NCBI RefSeq assembly: GCF_017795745.1
Contig: NZ_CP059067.1
Span: 3,286,001 to 3,350,000 of the forward strand
Length of the DNA stretch: 64,000 nucleotides
Direction: 5' to 3'
Source: Rhizobacter sp. AJA081-3
Lineage (GTDB): Bacteria > Pseudomonadota > Gammaproteobacteria > Burkholderiales > Burkholderiaceae_C
A program made the position numbers and the translations under genes. Within the stretch, counting starts at the first letter, position 1, and every line of letters begins with the position of its first letter. This document shows, one piece after another, positions 25,624 through 35,089 of the stretch. The notes beneath the pieces are model-generated. The model did no database searches, was not told the DNA's origin, and saw nothing but the letters and a program-made list of their open reading frames with translations.

Positions 25624-26301
25624 TCAGGAGAGCAGCTTCAGCAGTGCCGCCGCCGCCGGAGCCGACGATGCCGGGTTCTGCCCGGTGACGAGCCGGCCGT
25701 CGACGACCACGTGCGGCTGCCAGTCGTCGAGCTTGGAGTAGTCGCCACCCTGCGCGCGCAACATGTCTTCCACGCGGAAGGGCACGACGTCGGTGAGGCC
25801 GGCGGCCTGCTCCTCGCTGTTCGTGAAGCCCGTGACCTTGCTGCCCTTCACCACCGAGCTGCCATCGCGCCGCTTGGCGTGACGCAGCACCGCGGGCGCG
25901 TGGCAGACGGCGGCCACCGGCTTGCCGGCATCGAGCATGGCTTCGATCAGCGCGATCGAGGTGCTGTCTTCGGCCAGGTCCCACAAGGGGCCGTGGCCGC
26001 CCGGGTAGAACACCGCGTCGAAGCCGGACTCGGCCACGTCGCCGAGCAGCCGCGTGTGCGCCAGCTCGGCCTGCGCGGCGTCGTCGTCCTTGAAGCGGCG
26101 CGTGGCCTCGGTCTGCGCCGCGGGGTCGTCGCTCTTCGGGTCCAGCGGGGGTTGCCCGCCGCGCGGCGAGGCCAGCGTGACCTGGGCTCCGGCATCCTTG
26201 AACAGGTAGTACGGTGCGGCGAACTCCTCCAGCCAGAAGCCGGTGGCCCGGCCGGTGTCGCCGAGTTGGGCGTGCGAGGTGAGAACCATGAGGATGTGCA
26301 A
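25624..26301 (-). CDS. DJ-1/PfpI-family protein (class I glutamine amidotransferase-like)
   Basis: 225 residues, starting with TTG at 26301: AAGGAG lies five bases upstream and the fold begins at once (LHILMVLTSHAQLGDTG). The nucleophile elbow is AAVCHAPAVL (Cys in VCH), preceded by DAVFYPGGHGPLWDL; Glu of FWLEEFAAPYY probably completes the site. Such Hsp31-like members act as glyoxalase III, deglycase or stress chaperones; the GFWLEEFAAPYY pattern fits that side of the family. It is first in a two-gene operon with YihY. Confidence 0.88.
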   Translation of the reverse strand: MHILMVLTSHAQLGDTGRATGFWLEEFAAPYYLFKDAGAQVTLASPRGGQPPLDPKSDDPAAQTEATRRFKDDDAAQAELAHTRLLGDVAESGFDAVFYPGGHGPLWDLAEDSTSIALIEAMLDAGKPVAAVCHAPAVLRHAKRRDGSSVVKGSKVTGFTNSEEQAAGLTDVVPFRVEDMLRAQGGDYSKLDDWQPHVVVDGRLVTGQNPASSAPAAAALLKLLS

Positions 26302-26568
26302 GCGGACTCCTTGAGAACGGCGGGCCGGCCGTTGCGAACGCGCGGCGCACAGGATGATCCGCGGCGGCAAGGTCGTTGACCGTTCGCTGGCGCACACAGA
26401 CGAGCCCCGCTGGCCACGCGCGCCTGGCCCGGCCGCTTGCAAAGCATTACAGGCCGCACCCGCTGGAGGTTCGCGCGCGCACAGACGCTGCGCCGGGTCG
26501 ATGCCTACCCTGCAGCACGCATCGCCTGAACGGTGTGACCTGTTCAACACCACTTACGGAGTAGACCC

Positions 26569-26862
26569 ATGAAAGCATCCAAGTACATCCTCTCGGCCAC
26601 CGCCGCCCTGGCCGTGGTCGGCACGATCAGCCTCGCCTACGCGCAGACCACGACACCGGCCGACAACGCCACCACCGTCACGCCGCCGCTCACGTCGACC
26701 TCGCCGGCCCAGCCGACGCAGCCGACCTCGCCGGCGATGCCGATGCAGCCGGTGACCCCGGCCGCGACAGTCGACGCACCGGCCTCGGGCAGCACCGCGC
26801 CGATGCCGTCCAGCGACATGCCGGCGGCCACCGAGCGCCCGGCCCAGACCGACCGCAACTGA
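26569..26862 (+). CDS. Small exported Thr/Pro/Ala-rich protein
   Basis: 97 residues. ACGGAG stands eight bases before ATG. A signal peptide (MKASKYILSATAALAVVGTISLAYA) is followed by ~72 residues made mostly of Thr, Pro, Ala, Ser and Met, without Cys or aromatic residues. Such low-complexity secreted peptides are probably disordered and may be wall-associated. It precedes the L,D-transpeptidase-like gene by 37 bases, so the two may be co-transcribed. The composition offers no function. Confidence 0.7.
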   Translation: MKASKYILSATAALAVVGTISLAYAQTTTPADNATTVTPPLTSTSPAQPTQPTSPAMPMQPVTPAATVDAPASGSTAPMPSSDMPAATERPAQTDRN

Positions 26863-26899
26863 TCGGGCAGCCCCGTCAGGCCGCCGACAGCCGACTGCG

Positions 26900-27619
26900 A
26901 TGAACCGTGCCGTGATCCGGGACGAGTTGTGTCGCGGGCTGCTCGGCGGCTTGGCGCTGCTGGCCCTGACGCTGCCGCCGGCGGGTGCCTACCGCCCGGA
27001 CGCTGCGAGCGTCAGCCCCGCCGCGCATCGGACCGGCGCGCTTCGGCGCGCCGACTTCGGGCGCGTGGCGCCGGGGCCCGAGGCCCGCGAGCTGGCCGAC
27101 TGGATCGCCGCTTCGAACGACAACGCAGGCGCGGCCTTCGCCATCGTCGACAAGCGGGAGGCGACGGTGTTCGTGTTCGACGCGCAGGCGCGCCATCGCG
27201 GCAGCAGCCCGGCGCTGCTGGGTTCGGCACGCGGCGACGACACCGTCGAGGGCATCGGCACCCGGCCGATCGCGTTGGTGCGGCCCGAAGAGCGCACCAC
27301 GCCGGCCGGCCGCTTCGTCGCCGAGCGCGGCCGCAACGCCCGCGGCGAAGACGTCGTCTGGGTGGACTACGACGCCGCGGTGTCGATGCACCGCGTGCTG
27401 ACGACAGACCCGTCCGAGCGCCGTCTGCAGCGGCTGGCCTCGCCGTCCGCCGACGACAGGCGCATCTCCTATGGCTGCATCAACCTGCCCGTGGCCTTCT
27501 ACGAGGCGCATGTGCGCCCGGCCTTCGCGCAACCGGGTGGCGTGATCTACGTGATGCCCGAATCACGGCCGATCCGGCAGGTGTTCGGCTCCTACGACGT
27601 AGGCGCGGCGCCTCGCTGA
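26900..27619 (+). CDS. L,D-transpeptidase-like (YkuD fold) exported protein
   Basis: 239 residues with an N-terminal hydrophobic export signal (LLGGLALLALTLPPAGA). The catalytic motif is seen as VSMHRV (His) and RISYGCINLP, matching the S-H-G-C-h-R/N pattern of YkuD, with Tyr for the usual His. L,D-transpeptidases cross-link peptidoglycan or attach proteins to it in the periplasm. The N-terminal fold also fits (AIVDKREATVFVFDAQAR, GRFVAERG). The Tyr substitution and short length put it in a divergent subgroup, so activity is likely but not certain. Confidence 0.82.
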   Translation: MNRAVIRDELCRGLLGGLALLALTLPPAGAYRPDAASVSPAAHRTGALRRADFGRVAPGPEARELADWIAASNDNAGAAFAIVDKREATVFVFDAQARHRGSSPALLGSARGDDTVEGIGTRPIALVRPEERTTPAGRFVAERGRNARGEDVVWVDYDAAVSMHRVLTTDPSERRLQRLASPSADDRRISYGCINLPVAFYEAHVRPAFAQPGGVIYVMPESRPIRQVFGSYDVGAAPR

Positions 27620-27622
27620 AGC

Positions 27623-28606
27623 TCAAGACAGAACGCGCTGCGCCACGCCCACGTACAGCGGGATGCCCAGCAGGATGTTGAACGGGAAGGTCAGCCCGAG
27701 CGACATGCCGACGTACAGCGAGGGGTTGGCCTCCGGGATCGCCACGCGCACCACCGCCGGCACGGCGATGTAGGACGCGCTGGCCGCCAGCACCATCAGC
27801 AGCGCGCCGTTGCCCGGCGGCAGGCCCAGCGCCGCGGCCAGCCCCAGCGCCAGCGTGGCGTGCACCAGCGGCCCGAGCAGGGCGTACGCGAGCAGCCACG
27901 GCGACTTGCCGCGCAGGTCGCCCATGTGGCGCGCGGCGAGCAGGCCCATGTCGAGCAGGAAGAAGGCGAGCATGCCCTTGAACAGATCGCTGGCGAACGG
28001 CTTCATCGCCGCCTGCCCGGCCTCGCCGGTGATGATGCCCACAGCCATCGCGCCGAGCAGCAGCAACTGCGCCCCATCGGTGAACGACTCGTGAAGGATG
28101 TGGCGCAACGAGGGCGCGGGATGCGCTGCGTCGGGCGCCAGTCCGGCAGCGCGTCGTTCGCGCTGGCGCACCATGTTCGCCAGCAGCACGGCCATCACGA
28201 TGGCGGGCGACTCCATCAGCGCCATCGCCGCGGCCATGTGCCCGCCATAGGCCACGGCGTGGGTGTCGAGGTACTGCACTGCGGTGATGAAGGTCACCGC
28301 GCTGACCGAGCCGTAGGTGGCCGCGATCGCCGCGGCGTCGAAGCCGTTCAGGAAGCGGCGCAGCAGCCCGTAGCCGAGCGCCGGCACCACCACGGCCAGG
28401 CCGAGCGCGGCGAGCAGGCTGACGCTGACCTGAGCCGTCAGGCCCGAAGCGGCCAACGCGAAGCCGCCTTTCAGGCCCAGCGCCATCAGCAGGTACAGCG
28501 ACAGGAATCGCGCGATGGGCGGCGGGATCTCCAGGTTGGAGCGCAGCCCGCCCGCCAGCAGGCCGAACACGAAGAACAGGATTGCCGGGTCGAGGAAGGG
28601 GCTCAT
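27623..28606 (-). CDS. SbtA-like sodium-dependent bicarbonate transport family permease
   Basis: 327 residues from ATG 28606 (MSPFLDPAILFFVFGLLAGG); a GTG two codons earlier is an alternative. About ten membrane helices arranged as two similar halves. Family marks are LRSNLEIPPPIARFLSLYLLMALGLKGG in the first half and FNILLGIPLYVGVAQ at the end. Members in cyanobacteria import bicarbonate with sodium; in other bacteria the solute is unproven. No small regulatory PII-like SbtB gene is adjacent. Family sure, substrate open. Confidence 0.88.
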   Translation of the reverse strand: MSPFLDPAILFFVFGLLAGGLRSNLEIPPPIARFLSLYLLMALGLKGGFALAASGLTAQVSVSLLAALGLAVVVPALGYGLLRRFLNGFDAAAIAATYGSVSAVTFITAVQYLDTHAVAYGGHMAAAMALMESPAIVMAVLLANMVRQRERRAAGLAPDAAHPAPSLRHILHESFTDGAQLLLLGAMAVGIITGEAGQAAMKPFASDLFKGMLAFFLLDMGLLAARHMGDLRGKSPWLLAYALLGPLVHATLALGLAAALGLPPGNGALLMVLAASASYIAVPAVVRVAIPEANPSLYVGMSLGLTFPFNILLGIPLYVGVAQRVLS

Positions 28607-28631
28607 CGGCACCGCAGGCGCCGGGCCGGCG

Positions 28632-29240
28632 TCATGCGGCGAGCCACGCCGTCAGTCCCTCGCCGCCCCAGTGCCAGGCGGCCAGCCCCAGGCCCGCGGT
28701 GAACGCGAGCGCGAGCACCCCGAACACGGCGCCCAGCACCACCGCCACGCCGTCGCGGAACACCATGCCCAGGCCGATCGCGGTGAGCGCCAGCGCCGGC
28801 AGCACGTTGCCGAACGGGATCGGCAGCACGATGAGCACGGCCATCGCGCCCACGCCGCTCGCGAGCCAGCGGCAACTGCCGGTTCGCACGAGGTGGGTGA
28901 GCCGCTCCCGCGAACAGCGTGAAGCAAAGGCATAGAAGCCGGCCATCAGTCCGAGCACGCGCTGAGCCCCCTGGCGCGGCAAGGCCATGTCCGCAACGCG
29001 CGGCGGCAGGCACACCAGCTCGTGGCCGCGCCACATGGCCAGTGCCACGGCGACCAGGCCCAGGCCGAGCAGCGTGCCCACGCCAGCCACCGGCAGCAGG
29101 CAGGGTGCGGCCATCAGCACCAGCAAGGTGCCCTGCGCGGCCGGGCCGTGCGCCGCTGCCATCTCGGCCAGCGAGACACGGTCGGACTGCAGTTCGGCGG
29201 CGGCGGCGCGCAGGCGCTCGTGCAGCGGCGGCGCCGTCAT
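28632..29240 (-). CDS. ExoD-family membrane protein
   Basis: 202 residues from ATG 29240, which overlaps the stop of the TerB-like gene (ATGA). A short cytoplasmic helix region (LHERLRAAAAELQSDRVSLAEMAAAHGPAAQGTL) is followed by four or five membrane segments (LLVLMAAPCLLPVAG, LGLGLVAVALAMW, GVGAMAVLIVLPIPFGNVLPALAL, GLGMVFRDGVAVVLGAV). This is the layout of ExoD, a protein first linked to exopolysaccharide synthesis in rhizobia but of unknown mechanism. Family assignment is good. Confidence 0.82.
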   Translation of the reverse strand: MTAPPLHERLRAAAAELQSDRVSLAEMAAAHGPAAQGTLLVLMAAPCLLPVAGVGTLLGLGLVAVALAMWRGHELVCLPPRVADMALPRQGAQRVLGLMAGFYAFASRCSRERLTHLVRTGSCRWLASGVGAMAVLIVLPIPFGNVLPALALTAIGLGMVFRDGVAVVLGAVFGVLALAFTAGLGLAAWHWGGEGLTAWLAA

Positions 29241-29644
29241 GCGGCTTGGAACATCTCGCGGTGCAAGCCCCAGTGCTCCACGGCCGCGCCCAGCACGATC
29301 GTCTCGCCCTCGGCGACGTGGTCGTCGGCCTGCACGATCTTCAGGCACAGCTGCAGCACCTTCAGGCGCAGCGCCGGGTCGTCCACCTCGGCCATCAGCT
29401 GCGCCAGGGTGCGCGGGTCGACGCGGCAGGCGTCGCTCCAGGTCAGGTGCGCGCTGTGCAGCAGGTCTTCGCAGAAGGCGTGCAGCACCGACTGCAGGGT
29501 CTCGCGGTCCAGACCGAGCTGATCGTGTGCGCCCTGGCGCTCGAGCACGTCGAGCTCGGACTTGGCGAGGTGGCCGTCGGCCAGCATCGTCAAGGCGACG
29601 ATGCGGGCCGCGGCCTGCGGGCTGTTGGTCGGGTAGCTGCGCAT
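29237..29644 (-). CDS. TerB-like protein
   Basis: 135 residues, all helical, without signal peptide. The pattern AARIVALTMLADGHLAKSELDVLERQG and LKIVQADDHVAEGETIVLGAAVEHWGL shows two Asp/Glu-rich helix-loop-helix units (LADGHLAKSE and QADDHVAEGE), the metal-binding marks of the TerB domain. TerB domains occur in tellurite-resistance and envelope-stress systems. It is coupled to the ExoD-family gene by ATGA. No other ter gene is seen, so tellurite resistance is not implied. Confidence 0.8.
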   Translation of the reverse strand: MRSYPTNSPQAAARIVALTMLADGHLAKSELDVLERQGAHDQLGLDRETLQSVLHAFCEDLLHSAHLTWSDACRVDPRTLAQLMAEVDDPALRLKVLQLCLKIVQADDHVAEGETIVLGAAVEHWGLHREMFQAA

Positions 29645-29675
29645 GGGGTCACTCCTGCTTTGGCTGCGATCGGGT

Positions 29676-30371
29676 TCACTCGTCCGAGCCGCCGAAGCCG
29701 AACAGGCTCAGCAGGCTGGTGAACAGGTTGAGGATCGACACGTACAGGCCCACGGTGGCCAGCACGTAGTTGGTTTCGCCGCCGTTGACGATGCGGCTGG
29801 TCTCGAACAGGATCAGCCCGGCCGACAGCAGGGCGACCATGGCCGACACCGCCAGGCCCAGCGCCGGCATCTGCAGGAACACCGCGGCCAGGCCGGCCAG
29901 CAGCGCGATCACCATGCCGGCGAACAGGAAGCCGCCCATGGCGCTGAAGTCGCGCCGCGTGCTCAGCACCCAGGCCGACAGGGCGAGGAACACCACGCCC
30001 GTGGCGCCGAGCGCCATCGTGATCACCTGCGCGCCGCCGGGCAGCGTCAGAACCTTCGACAGCAGCGGGCCGAGCGTCCAGCCCATGAAGCCGGTGAAGG
30101 CGAAGACGGCCGGCAGCGCCCAGCCGCTGTTCTTCAGCTTGTGCACGGCGAACAGCAGGCCGAACATGCCCACCAGCGAAATGAGCAAGCCCGGTGCCGG
30201 CAAGGCGAAGGCCACGGCGACCGCGGCCACGCCGGCGCTGAACAGCAGCGTCATGGCCAGCAGGGCGTAGGTGTTTCGCAGCACGCGCGCGGCCGCTAGC
30301 GGCGCCGCGGTACTCACCGCCGGCAAGCCGGTGCGTGCGTCGGCGCTCAGGGTGGAAGTGGTGTCGTTCAT
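29676..30371 (-). CDS. Bax inhibitor-1/YccA-family membrane protein
   Basis: 231 residues from ATG 30371, with AGGAACC seven bases upstream. Seven membrane helices follow a ~38-residue cytoplasmic N-terminus. Marks are RNTYALLAMTLLFSAGVAAVAVAF, the middle FTGFMGWTLGPLLSKVL and the end ETNYVLATVGLYVSILNLFTSLLSLFG, typical of YccA-like proteins. In E. coli YccA inhibits FtsH; the family also forms Ca2+-leak channels. It stands 31 bases upstream of the TerB-like gene and may be in the same transcript. Confidence 0.92.
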   Translation of the reverse strand: MNDTTSTLSADARTGLPAVSTAAPLAAARVLRNTYALLAMTLLFSAGVAAVAVAFALPAPGLLISLVGMFGLLFAVHKLKNSGWALPAVFAFTGFMGWTLGPLLSKVLTLPGGAQVITMALGATGVVFLALSAWVLSTRRDFSAMGGFLFAGMVIALLAGLAAVFLQMPALGLAVSAMVALLSAGLILFETSRIVNGGETNYVLATVGLYVSILNLFTSLLSLFGFGGSDE

Positions 30372-30391
30372 GGTCTCGGGTTCCTGTGGGT

Positions 30392-30733
30392 TCAAAGATC
30401 GGAAGCGATGGCGCGCGGTCGCGCCCGCCCATGCGCCTGGCCGCGGCGCAGCAGGCGCACCAGCACGCGTGCGGCGCGCGCCAGCGCGCTGTCGAGGGCG
30501 CTGCGCCAGTCGCGCGCCAGCGAAGTGATGACGACCGTGCCGCTGCCGTCGGTGCTCAGCTCGACCTGGCAGCGCTTGTCGACGCCGCCGCGCGGGCCGT
30601 TCACGTCGGACAGCTGCACCTTGGCACGCGGCACCAGCCAGGCCAGGCGGCGCATCACGAAGCGCGCGCGCTGCACGGCCAGCTCGCGCAGGCGCGCACC
30701 TTCCGGGTCGCGGGATTCGAAGACGACTTGCAT
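30392..30733 (-). CDS. HPF/RaiA-like ribosome-associated protein
   Basis: 113 residues from ATG 30733, with GGAGG seven bases upstream. It starts MQVVFESRDPEGARLRELAVQRARFVMRRL and continues VPRAKVQLSDVNGPRGGVDKRCQVEL, the beta-alpha-beta-beta order of hibernation-promoting factor/YfiA. The C-terminal tail is Arg-rich and short, like short HPF rather than long HPF. These proteins bind the 30S A/P sites under stress. It lies 20 bases before the YccA-like gene. Divergence from classical HPF leaves the exact role open. Confidence 0.75.
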   Translation of the reverse strand: MQVVFESRDPEGARLRELAVQRARFVMRRLAWLVPRAKVQLSDVNGPRGGVDKRCQVELSTDGSGTVVITSLARDWRSALDSALARAARVLVRLLRRGQAHGRARPRAIASDL

Positions 30734-30833
30734 CGCAGGACCTCCATCAGTTGAAGCGAGCACCGAAGATAGGGCCAGATGGGTTTCCGAAAAAGCAGAC
30801 AATTCTTCAGCTTCACTTCTGCAAAAGCTGACG

Positions 30834-31748
30834 ATGAGCCTGAGCTTCAACTACCGGCACCTGTACTACTTCTGGGTCGTGGCCAAGGAGGGCGGCATGG
30901 CGCGCGCCGCGGCGCGCCTGGGCATGGCGGTGCAGACGGTGAGCACGCAGGTGCGCGAGCTCGAGCGCTCGCTCGGCCATTCGCTGCTCAAGCCGGCCGG
31001 CCGCGGCCTGGTGCTCACCGAGGCGGGCCTGGCCGCGTTGCGCCAGGCCGACCAGATCTTCCAGCTCGGCGAGCAGCTGCCTGCCGAGGTGCGCGACGCC
31101 GCCACCACGCATGGCGTGCGGCTGGCCGTGGGCATCGCCGATGCCCTGCCCAAGCTGGTGGTGCGGCGGCTGCTGCAGCCGGTGATGCTGGAGCCGCACC
31201 TGCGCCTGGTGTGCCACGTCGACGAGTTCGAGGACATGCTGGCCGATCTGGCCCTGCACCGGCTCGACGTGGTGCTGGCCGACCGCGCCGCACCGGCGAA
31301 CGCCAACCTCAAGCTCTACAGCCACTCGCTGGGCGCCTCGGGCCTGTCGTGGTACGCCGCGCCATCGCTGTACGCGTCGGCGCGGCGCGGATTCCCGCAG
31401 TCGCTGGCCCGCGTGCCTGTGCTGCTGCCGACCTCCCATGCCGCGGTGCGCAGCCGCATCGACCACTGGCTGGAACACGAAGGCATCCGCCCGACGGTGG
31501 CCGGCGAGTTCGAGGACAGCGCGCTGCTCAAGACCTTCGGCGCCAGCGGCATGGGCGTGTTTCCCGCCGTCGACCTCGTGCACGACGACCTGGTGCAGCG
31601 CTACGACGTGAAGCGCGTCGGCGCCTGCGAAGGTGTCGAGGAGCACTTCTTCGCCATCGGCACCGAGAAAAAGGTGCTGCACCCGCTGGTGCAGCGGTTG
31701 CTGCCGGCACAGAAAACCCTGAGGCCGCCGGCACGACAGACTGGGTGA
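30834..31748 (+). CDS. LysR-type regulator, NhaR-like
   Basis: 304 residues from ATG 30834. The N-terminal winged helix-turn-helix MSLSFNYRHLYYFWVVAKEGGMARAAARLGMAVQTVSTQVRELE is characteristic of NhaR, and the effector domain (~90-300) includes VRLAVGIADALPKLVVRRLLQPVM. In E. coli NhaR activates the sodium/proton antiporter gene and other targets; here the next gene on the same strand is formate dehydrogenase. The intervening 197 bases hold two tandem dyads that may be its sites. So this copy may regulate the formate locus or respond to ions; unproven. Confidence 0.85.
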   Translation: MSLSFNYRHLYYFWVVAKEGGMARAAARLGMAVQTVSTQVRELERSLGHSLLKPAGRGLVLTEAGLAALRQADQIFQLGEQLPAEVRDAATTHGVRLAVGIADALPKLVVRRLLQPVMLEPHLRLVCHVDEFEDMLADLALHRLDVVLADRAAPANANLKLYSHSLGASGLSWYAAPSLYASARRGFPQSLARVPVLLPTSHAAVRSRIDHWLEHEGIRPTVAGEFEDSALLKTFGASGMGVFPAVDLVHDDLVQRYDVKRVGACEGVEEHFFAIGTEKKVLHPLVQRLLPAQKTLRPPARQTG

Positions 31749-31754
31749 ATCGGC

Positions 31755-31799
31755 GCGACAAGTTGTCGCAACCCGAGTGCCGGCCCCGACAAGCTGTCG
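31755..31799. promoter_or_regulatory. Two tandem dyads upstream of the formate dehydrogenase operon
   Basis: GCGACAAGTTGTCGC at 31755-31769 is a perfect 15-base palindrome. CGACAAGCTGTCG at 31787-31799 repeats it with one change in the centre. Their centres are 31 bases apart, close to three helical turns, so two dimers could bind one face of the DNA. They lie about 150-190 bases before the start of fdnG. The first begins seven bases after the LysR gene stops. Confidence 0.65.
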
Positions 31800-31945
31800 C
31801 AGCGTCGATCGTCCAGCGGTGTGCACGTCATTTCATAGGGGATCGCGCGTATCGGTTGACGCGGACCGCTCATGTCCAATCGACCCAGCTCTGCCGTGAC
31901 GCAGGCATGCATTTGTCGGGCCGAAAGCCCGCGGGAGAACGATCG

Positions 31946-34900
31946 ATGGACATGAACCGGAGGCACTTCTTCCGGGTCAGCGGAGCGGGGCTGGTGGGAT
32001 CCAGCCTCGTCGCGATGGGCTTCTCGCCCACCGCGGCACTCGCGCAAACGCGCAACTTCAAGCTGGCTCGAACCACCGAAACCCGCAGCACCTGCCCGTA
32101 TTGCTCGGTGAGCTGCGGGCTGGTGATGTACACGCTGGGCGACAAGGCGAAGAACGTCAAGTCGACCATCATCCACGTCGAGGGCGACCCCGACCACCCG
32201 GTCAACCGCGGCACGCTGTGCCCAAAGGGTGCCGGCGTGATGGACATGATCCAGTCGCCCAACCGCGTCAAGCACCCGCAGGTGCGCGAGGCCGGTGCGA
32301 ACGAGTGGAAGACGATCTCCTGGGACGAGGCGCTCACGCGTGTGGCCAAGCACCTGAAGGCCGACCGCGACGCCAACCTCGTCAAGACGGTCGAGAAGGA
32401 CGGCAAGCAGATCACCGTGAACCGCTGGAACACCAGCGCCTTCCTGATCTCCTCCGCCTCGTCCAACGAATCCGGTTATCTGTCCGTAAAGGTCGCTCGC
32501 GGCCTGGGGATGGTCGCACTCGATACGCAAGCACGTATCTGACACGCGCCGACGGTGTCCAGTCTGGGCCCGACTTTCGGTCGCGGAGCGATGACCAACT
32601 CGTGGACTGATATCAAGAACACGGATCTCGTTCTCATCATGGGCGGCAATGCCGCCGAGGCGCACCCCTGCGGATTCAAGTGGGTGACCGAGGCGCAGCA
32701 GCAGCGCAAGGCCAAGCTGATCGTGGTGGACCCGCGCTTCACGCGCAGCGCCGCCGTGGCCGACTACTACGCGCCGATCCGCGTGGGGACCGACATCGCC
32801 TTCCTGGCCGGTGTCATCAACTACCTGCTGTCGAACGACAAGATCCACCTCGACTACGTCAAGCTGAACACCGACGCGAGCTTCCTGACCAAGCCGGACT
32901 ACAAGTTCGACAACGGCTTCTTCAGCGGCTACGACGAGGCCAAGCGTTCGTACAACAAGGCCAGCTGGGGCTATCAGCTCGGTGAGGACGGCTTCGTCAA
33001 GGTCGACGAGACGCTGCAGGATCCGCTGTGCGTGTTCCAGCAGATGAAGAAGCACTATGCCCGGTACACGCCGGAGCTGGTCAGCCAGATCACCGGCACG
33101 CCGAAGGATCAGTTCCTGAAGGTGGCCGAGATGCTGGCGGCCACGTCGGCCACCGACAAGGTGATGACCATCTGCTACGCGCTGGGCTGGACACAGCACA
33201 GCGTGGGCTCGCAGAACATCCGCACCATGGCCATGATCCAGCTGCTGCTGGGCAACATGGGCCGCCCGGGCGGTGGGATCAACGCGCTGCGCGGCCACGC
33301 CAACGTGCAGGGCATCACCGACATGTGCGCCTACTCGGAAGTGATGTCGGGCTACCTGGCCTCGCCCACCGAGGCCGACGTTGACCGGGAGACCTTCCTG
33401 AAGGTCCGCACCGGCAAGCCGCTGCGCCCGGGGCAGATGGCCTTCACGCAGAACTTCCCGAAGTGGCACACCAGCCTGATGAAGGCCTACTACGGGAACG
33501 CGGCGACCAAGGAAAACGACTTCGGCTACGACTGGTACCCCAAGCGCGATGGCGCCTACGACATCCTGGCGATCTTCGAGCGCATGCACCAGGGCAAGGT
33601 CAACGGCTTCGTCGTGCAGGGCTTCAACCCGCTGGCCGCGGTGCCCAACAAGAAGAAGCTGTCGGCTGCGCTGTCCAAGCTGAAGTACCTGGTGGTGATG
33701 GATCCGCTGGAGACGGAGACGAGCGAGTTCTGGAAGAACTTCGGCCCGCTCAACGACGTCAAGCCGGAGGAGATCAAGACCGAGGTGTTCCGCTTCCCGA
33801 CCAGCTGCTTCGCCGAGGAGACCGGCTCCTTCACCAACTCCAGCCGCGTCATCAGCTGGAAGGAGAAGGCCGTCGATCCGCCGGGAGAAGCCAAGGCCGA
33901 CAGCGAGATCATGGCGCGCCTGTTCATGAAGCTGCGCGGCATGTACGCCAAGGAGGGCGGCACGCTGCCCGAACCGGTGGCTGCACTCGCCTGGCCCTAC
34001 CTGAACGGCAACGCGCCGAGCCCGGCCGAGCTGCTGCGCGAGATCTCCGGCAAGGCGCTGGCCGACCTGATGCCGCCGCCGCCCGCGCCCAAGCTCGACG
34101 CCGCGGGCAAGCCGATCCCGGTGCCGCCGCCGGCGCCGGGCACGCCGCCGCCCACGCCGATCGTCAAGGCCGGCGAGCAGATCCCGGGCTTCGCGGTGCT
34201 GCGCGACGACGGCAGCACGGCTTGCGGCAACTGGATCTACGCCGGCTGCTGGAGCCAGACGGGCAACCTGACCGCACGGCGCGACAACAGCGACCCGACC
34301 GGCCTGGGCGTGTTCCCGAACTGGGGTTTCTCGTGGCCGGCGAACCGCCGCATCCTCTACAACCGCGCCAGCGCGGACAAGGACGGCAAGCCCTGGGATC
34401 CGAGCCGCAAGTACCTCGCCTGGAACGGCAGTTCCTGGGCCGGCGGAGCCGACGTGCCCGACATGCGGCCCGACGCCGCGCCGGAGCAGAACGTCGGCGC
34501 CTTCATCATGAACCCCGAAGGCGTGGCGCGGCTGCATGCGGTGGGCATGAACGAAGGCCCGTTCCCGGAGCACTACGAGCCCTTCGAGACGCCGGTGGGC
34601 GTGAACCTGATGTGCCCGAGCAATGCGAAGGCCGTCAGCAACCCCGCGGCGCGCGTCTACAAGGGCGACCTGGAGGCCTTCGGCAAGAAGGAGGAGTTCC
34701 CCTACGCGGCCACCACCTACCGCCTCACCGAGCACCTCCACTTCTGGACCAAGCACTCGAAGAGCAACGCGATCGTGCAACCCGCACCGTTCGTGGAGAT
34801 CGGCGAGGAGCTGGCCAAGGAGAAGGGCATCAAGCAGGGCGACAAGGTCAAGGTGCGCAGCAACCGCGGCGAAGTGGTCGCGGCCTGCGTGGTCACCAAG

Positions 34901-35086
34901 CGCATGAAGGCGCTCGACGTCAACGGCAAGAAGGTGCACCACGTCGGCATCCCCATCCACTGGGGCTTCAAGGGCGTGACGCAGAACGGCTACCTGGCCA
35001 ACGCATTGACCCCGTTCGTCGGCGACGCGAATTCGCAGACGCCGGAGTTCAAGGCGTTCCTCGTCAACATCGAGAAGGTGGGCTGA
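31946..35086 (+). CDS. fdnG: Formate dehydrogenase alpha subunit, selenocysteine-containing
   Basis: 1046 residues when UGA at 32540-32542 is read as selenocysteine 199; E. coli FdnG is ~1015. The twin-arginine signal RRHFFRVSGAG marks export to the periplasm. CPYCSVSCGLVMYT binds [4Fe-4S], and the UGA context is ALDTQARI-Sec-HAPTVSSLGPTFGRGAMTNSW, matching the Mo/W ligand site of FdnG/FdoG. A Pro-rich segment near 707-745 (MPPPPAPKLDAAGKPIPVPP) looks like an insertion. It oxidises formate to CO2 at a bis-molybdopterin. The beta and gamma genes follow after three bases. GGGAG ten bases before ATG 31946 supports the start. FdnG versus FdoG cannot be told apart. Confidence 0.95.
32554..32571 (+). 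promoter_or_regulatory. SECIS-like hairpin after the UGA codon
   Basis: Eleven bases after the UGA, GG-U-GUCC pairs with GGGC-CC round the loop AGUCU, leaving one U bulged in the 5' strand. E. coli fdhF also has eleven bases, a bulged U and a short G/U-containing loop (AGGUCU), the features SelB recognises. The hairpin lies within the coding sequence, as in all bacterial selenoprotein genes. selB is encoded 6.5 kb downstream. Confidence 0.85.
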
Positions 35087-35089
35087 GCC

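Noticed and set aside
31946-32542. Formate dehydrogenase alpha as a pseudogene or two split genes because of the in-frame TGA at 32540
   Set aside because: The UGA sits exactly at the selenocysteine site of FdnG, the SECIS-like hairpin follows at the right distance and selA, selB and tRNA-Sec are next door.
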